From contig CAWDYA010000011.1 in assembly GCA_963806495.1 (NCBI GenBank), positions 248,001 through 312,000 of the forward strand: a DNA stretch of 64,000 nucleotides. Direction: 5' to 3'. Shown piece by piece: positions 61,967-64,000 of the stretch. Below the pieces are notes generated by a model. It was given only the letters and a program-made list of their open reading frames with translations. It did not search any database and had not been told where the DNA came from. A program made the translations under genes and the position numbers. Source of the stretch: CAWDYA01 sp963806495 (GTDB lineage Bacteria > Acidobacteriota > Polarisedimenticolia > JACPZX01 > DASXTC01). The number at the start of each line of letters is the position of its first letter. Position 1 is the first letter of the stretch.

Positions 61967-64000
<2,034 letters not shown>

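Overview
The window is GC-rich (mostly two-thirds G+C by eye) bacterial chromosome from a Gram-negative organism: it has outer-membrane barrels, a Wza/Wzc/Wzx/Wzy-type polysaccharide locus, lipoproteins with lipoboxes and a BamD-like TPR protein. PEGA-domain Ser/Thr kinases, carboxypeptidase-regulatory-like domains, abundant GTG starts and a NuoLMN-AtpZIBEF gene order would suit Acidobacteriota or a related poorly cultured phylum. That placement is inference; no rRNA or tRNA gene was seen.

Layout. 1-654: edge-truncated sulfatase-like lipoprotein (-). 716-4520: family 2 glycosyltransferase, LAB_N protein, then an adjacent GGDEF cyclase and EAL phosphodiesterase for c-di-GMP. 4556-12557: iron region on +: Fur-family regulator, FeoB, Cys-rich small protein, DtxR-FeoA fusion (frameshifted), then ApbE flavin transferase, porin-like barrel, FMN-binding protein, four-helix membrane cytochrome-like protein and a CxxC protein. 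A perfect palindrome lies on the fur promoter and a near copy of its core lies before apbE, so I read both halves as one metal regulon with a flavin-based periplasmic electron-transfer arm. 12558-13880: no intact gene, only an HNH nuclease remnant and diverged repeats. 13921-17817: dCMP deaminase, a REC/HisKA protein without ATPase domain, a lipoprotein, a RsbU-type phosphatase and a coiled-coil protein.

18012-37336: exopolysaccharide locus. The first 9.5 kb (barrel, Wza, Wzc, ligase/polymerase, glycosyl-1-phosphate transferase, flippase) is intact and translationally coupled. The following 9 kb (glycosyltransferases, second polymerase, methyltransferases, Gmd, GT-C enzyme, Fcl) has visibly lower GC and several frame breaks, and supplies GDP-fucose-type sugars. 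37459-40834: SWIM/SNF2 helicase with many frame breaks. 40969-49260 (-): two surface proteins with carboxypeptidase-regulatory-like domains, a small protein, an HTH-receiver regulator and a three-gene operon of PEGA kinase, TPR/beta-propeller protein and TPR/PEGA/PDZ protein. 49390-56504 (-): phosphoesterase, serine hydrolase, alpha/beta hydrolase, YfhO-like membrane protein, AroB. 56578-64000 (-): ATP synthase F0 genes directly after nuoLMN, without F1 genes.

Single-base frame breaks recur in genes whose motifs are otherwise intact (near 7763, 30750-31255, 31542, 35970, 36208, 39070-40680, 46992, 48678, 50600, 51390). Many can be explained by one base more or less in a short run, so sequencing or assembly error is at least as likely as gene decay.
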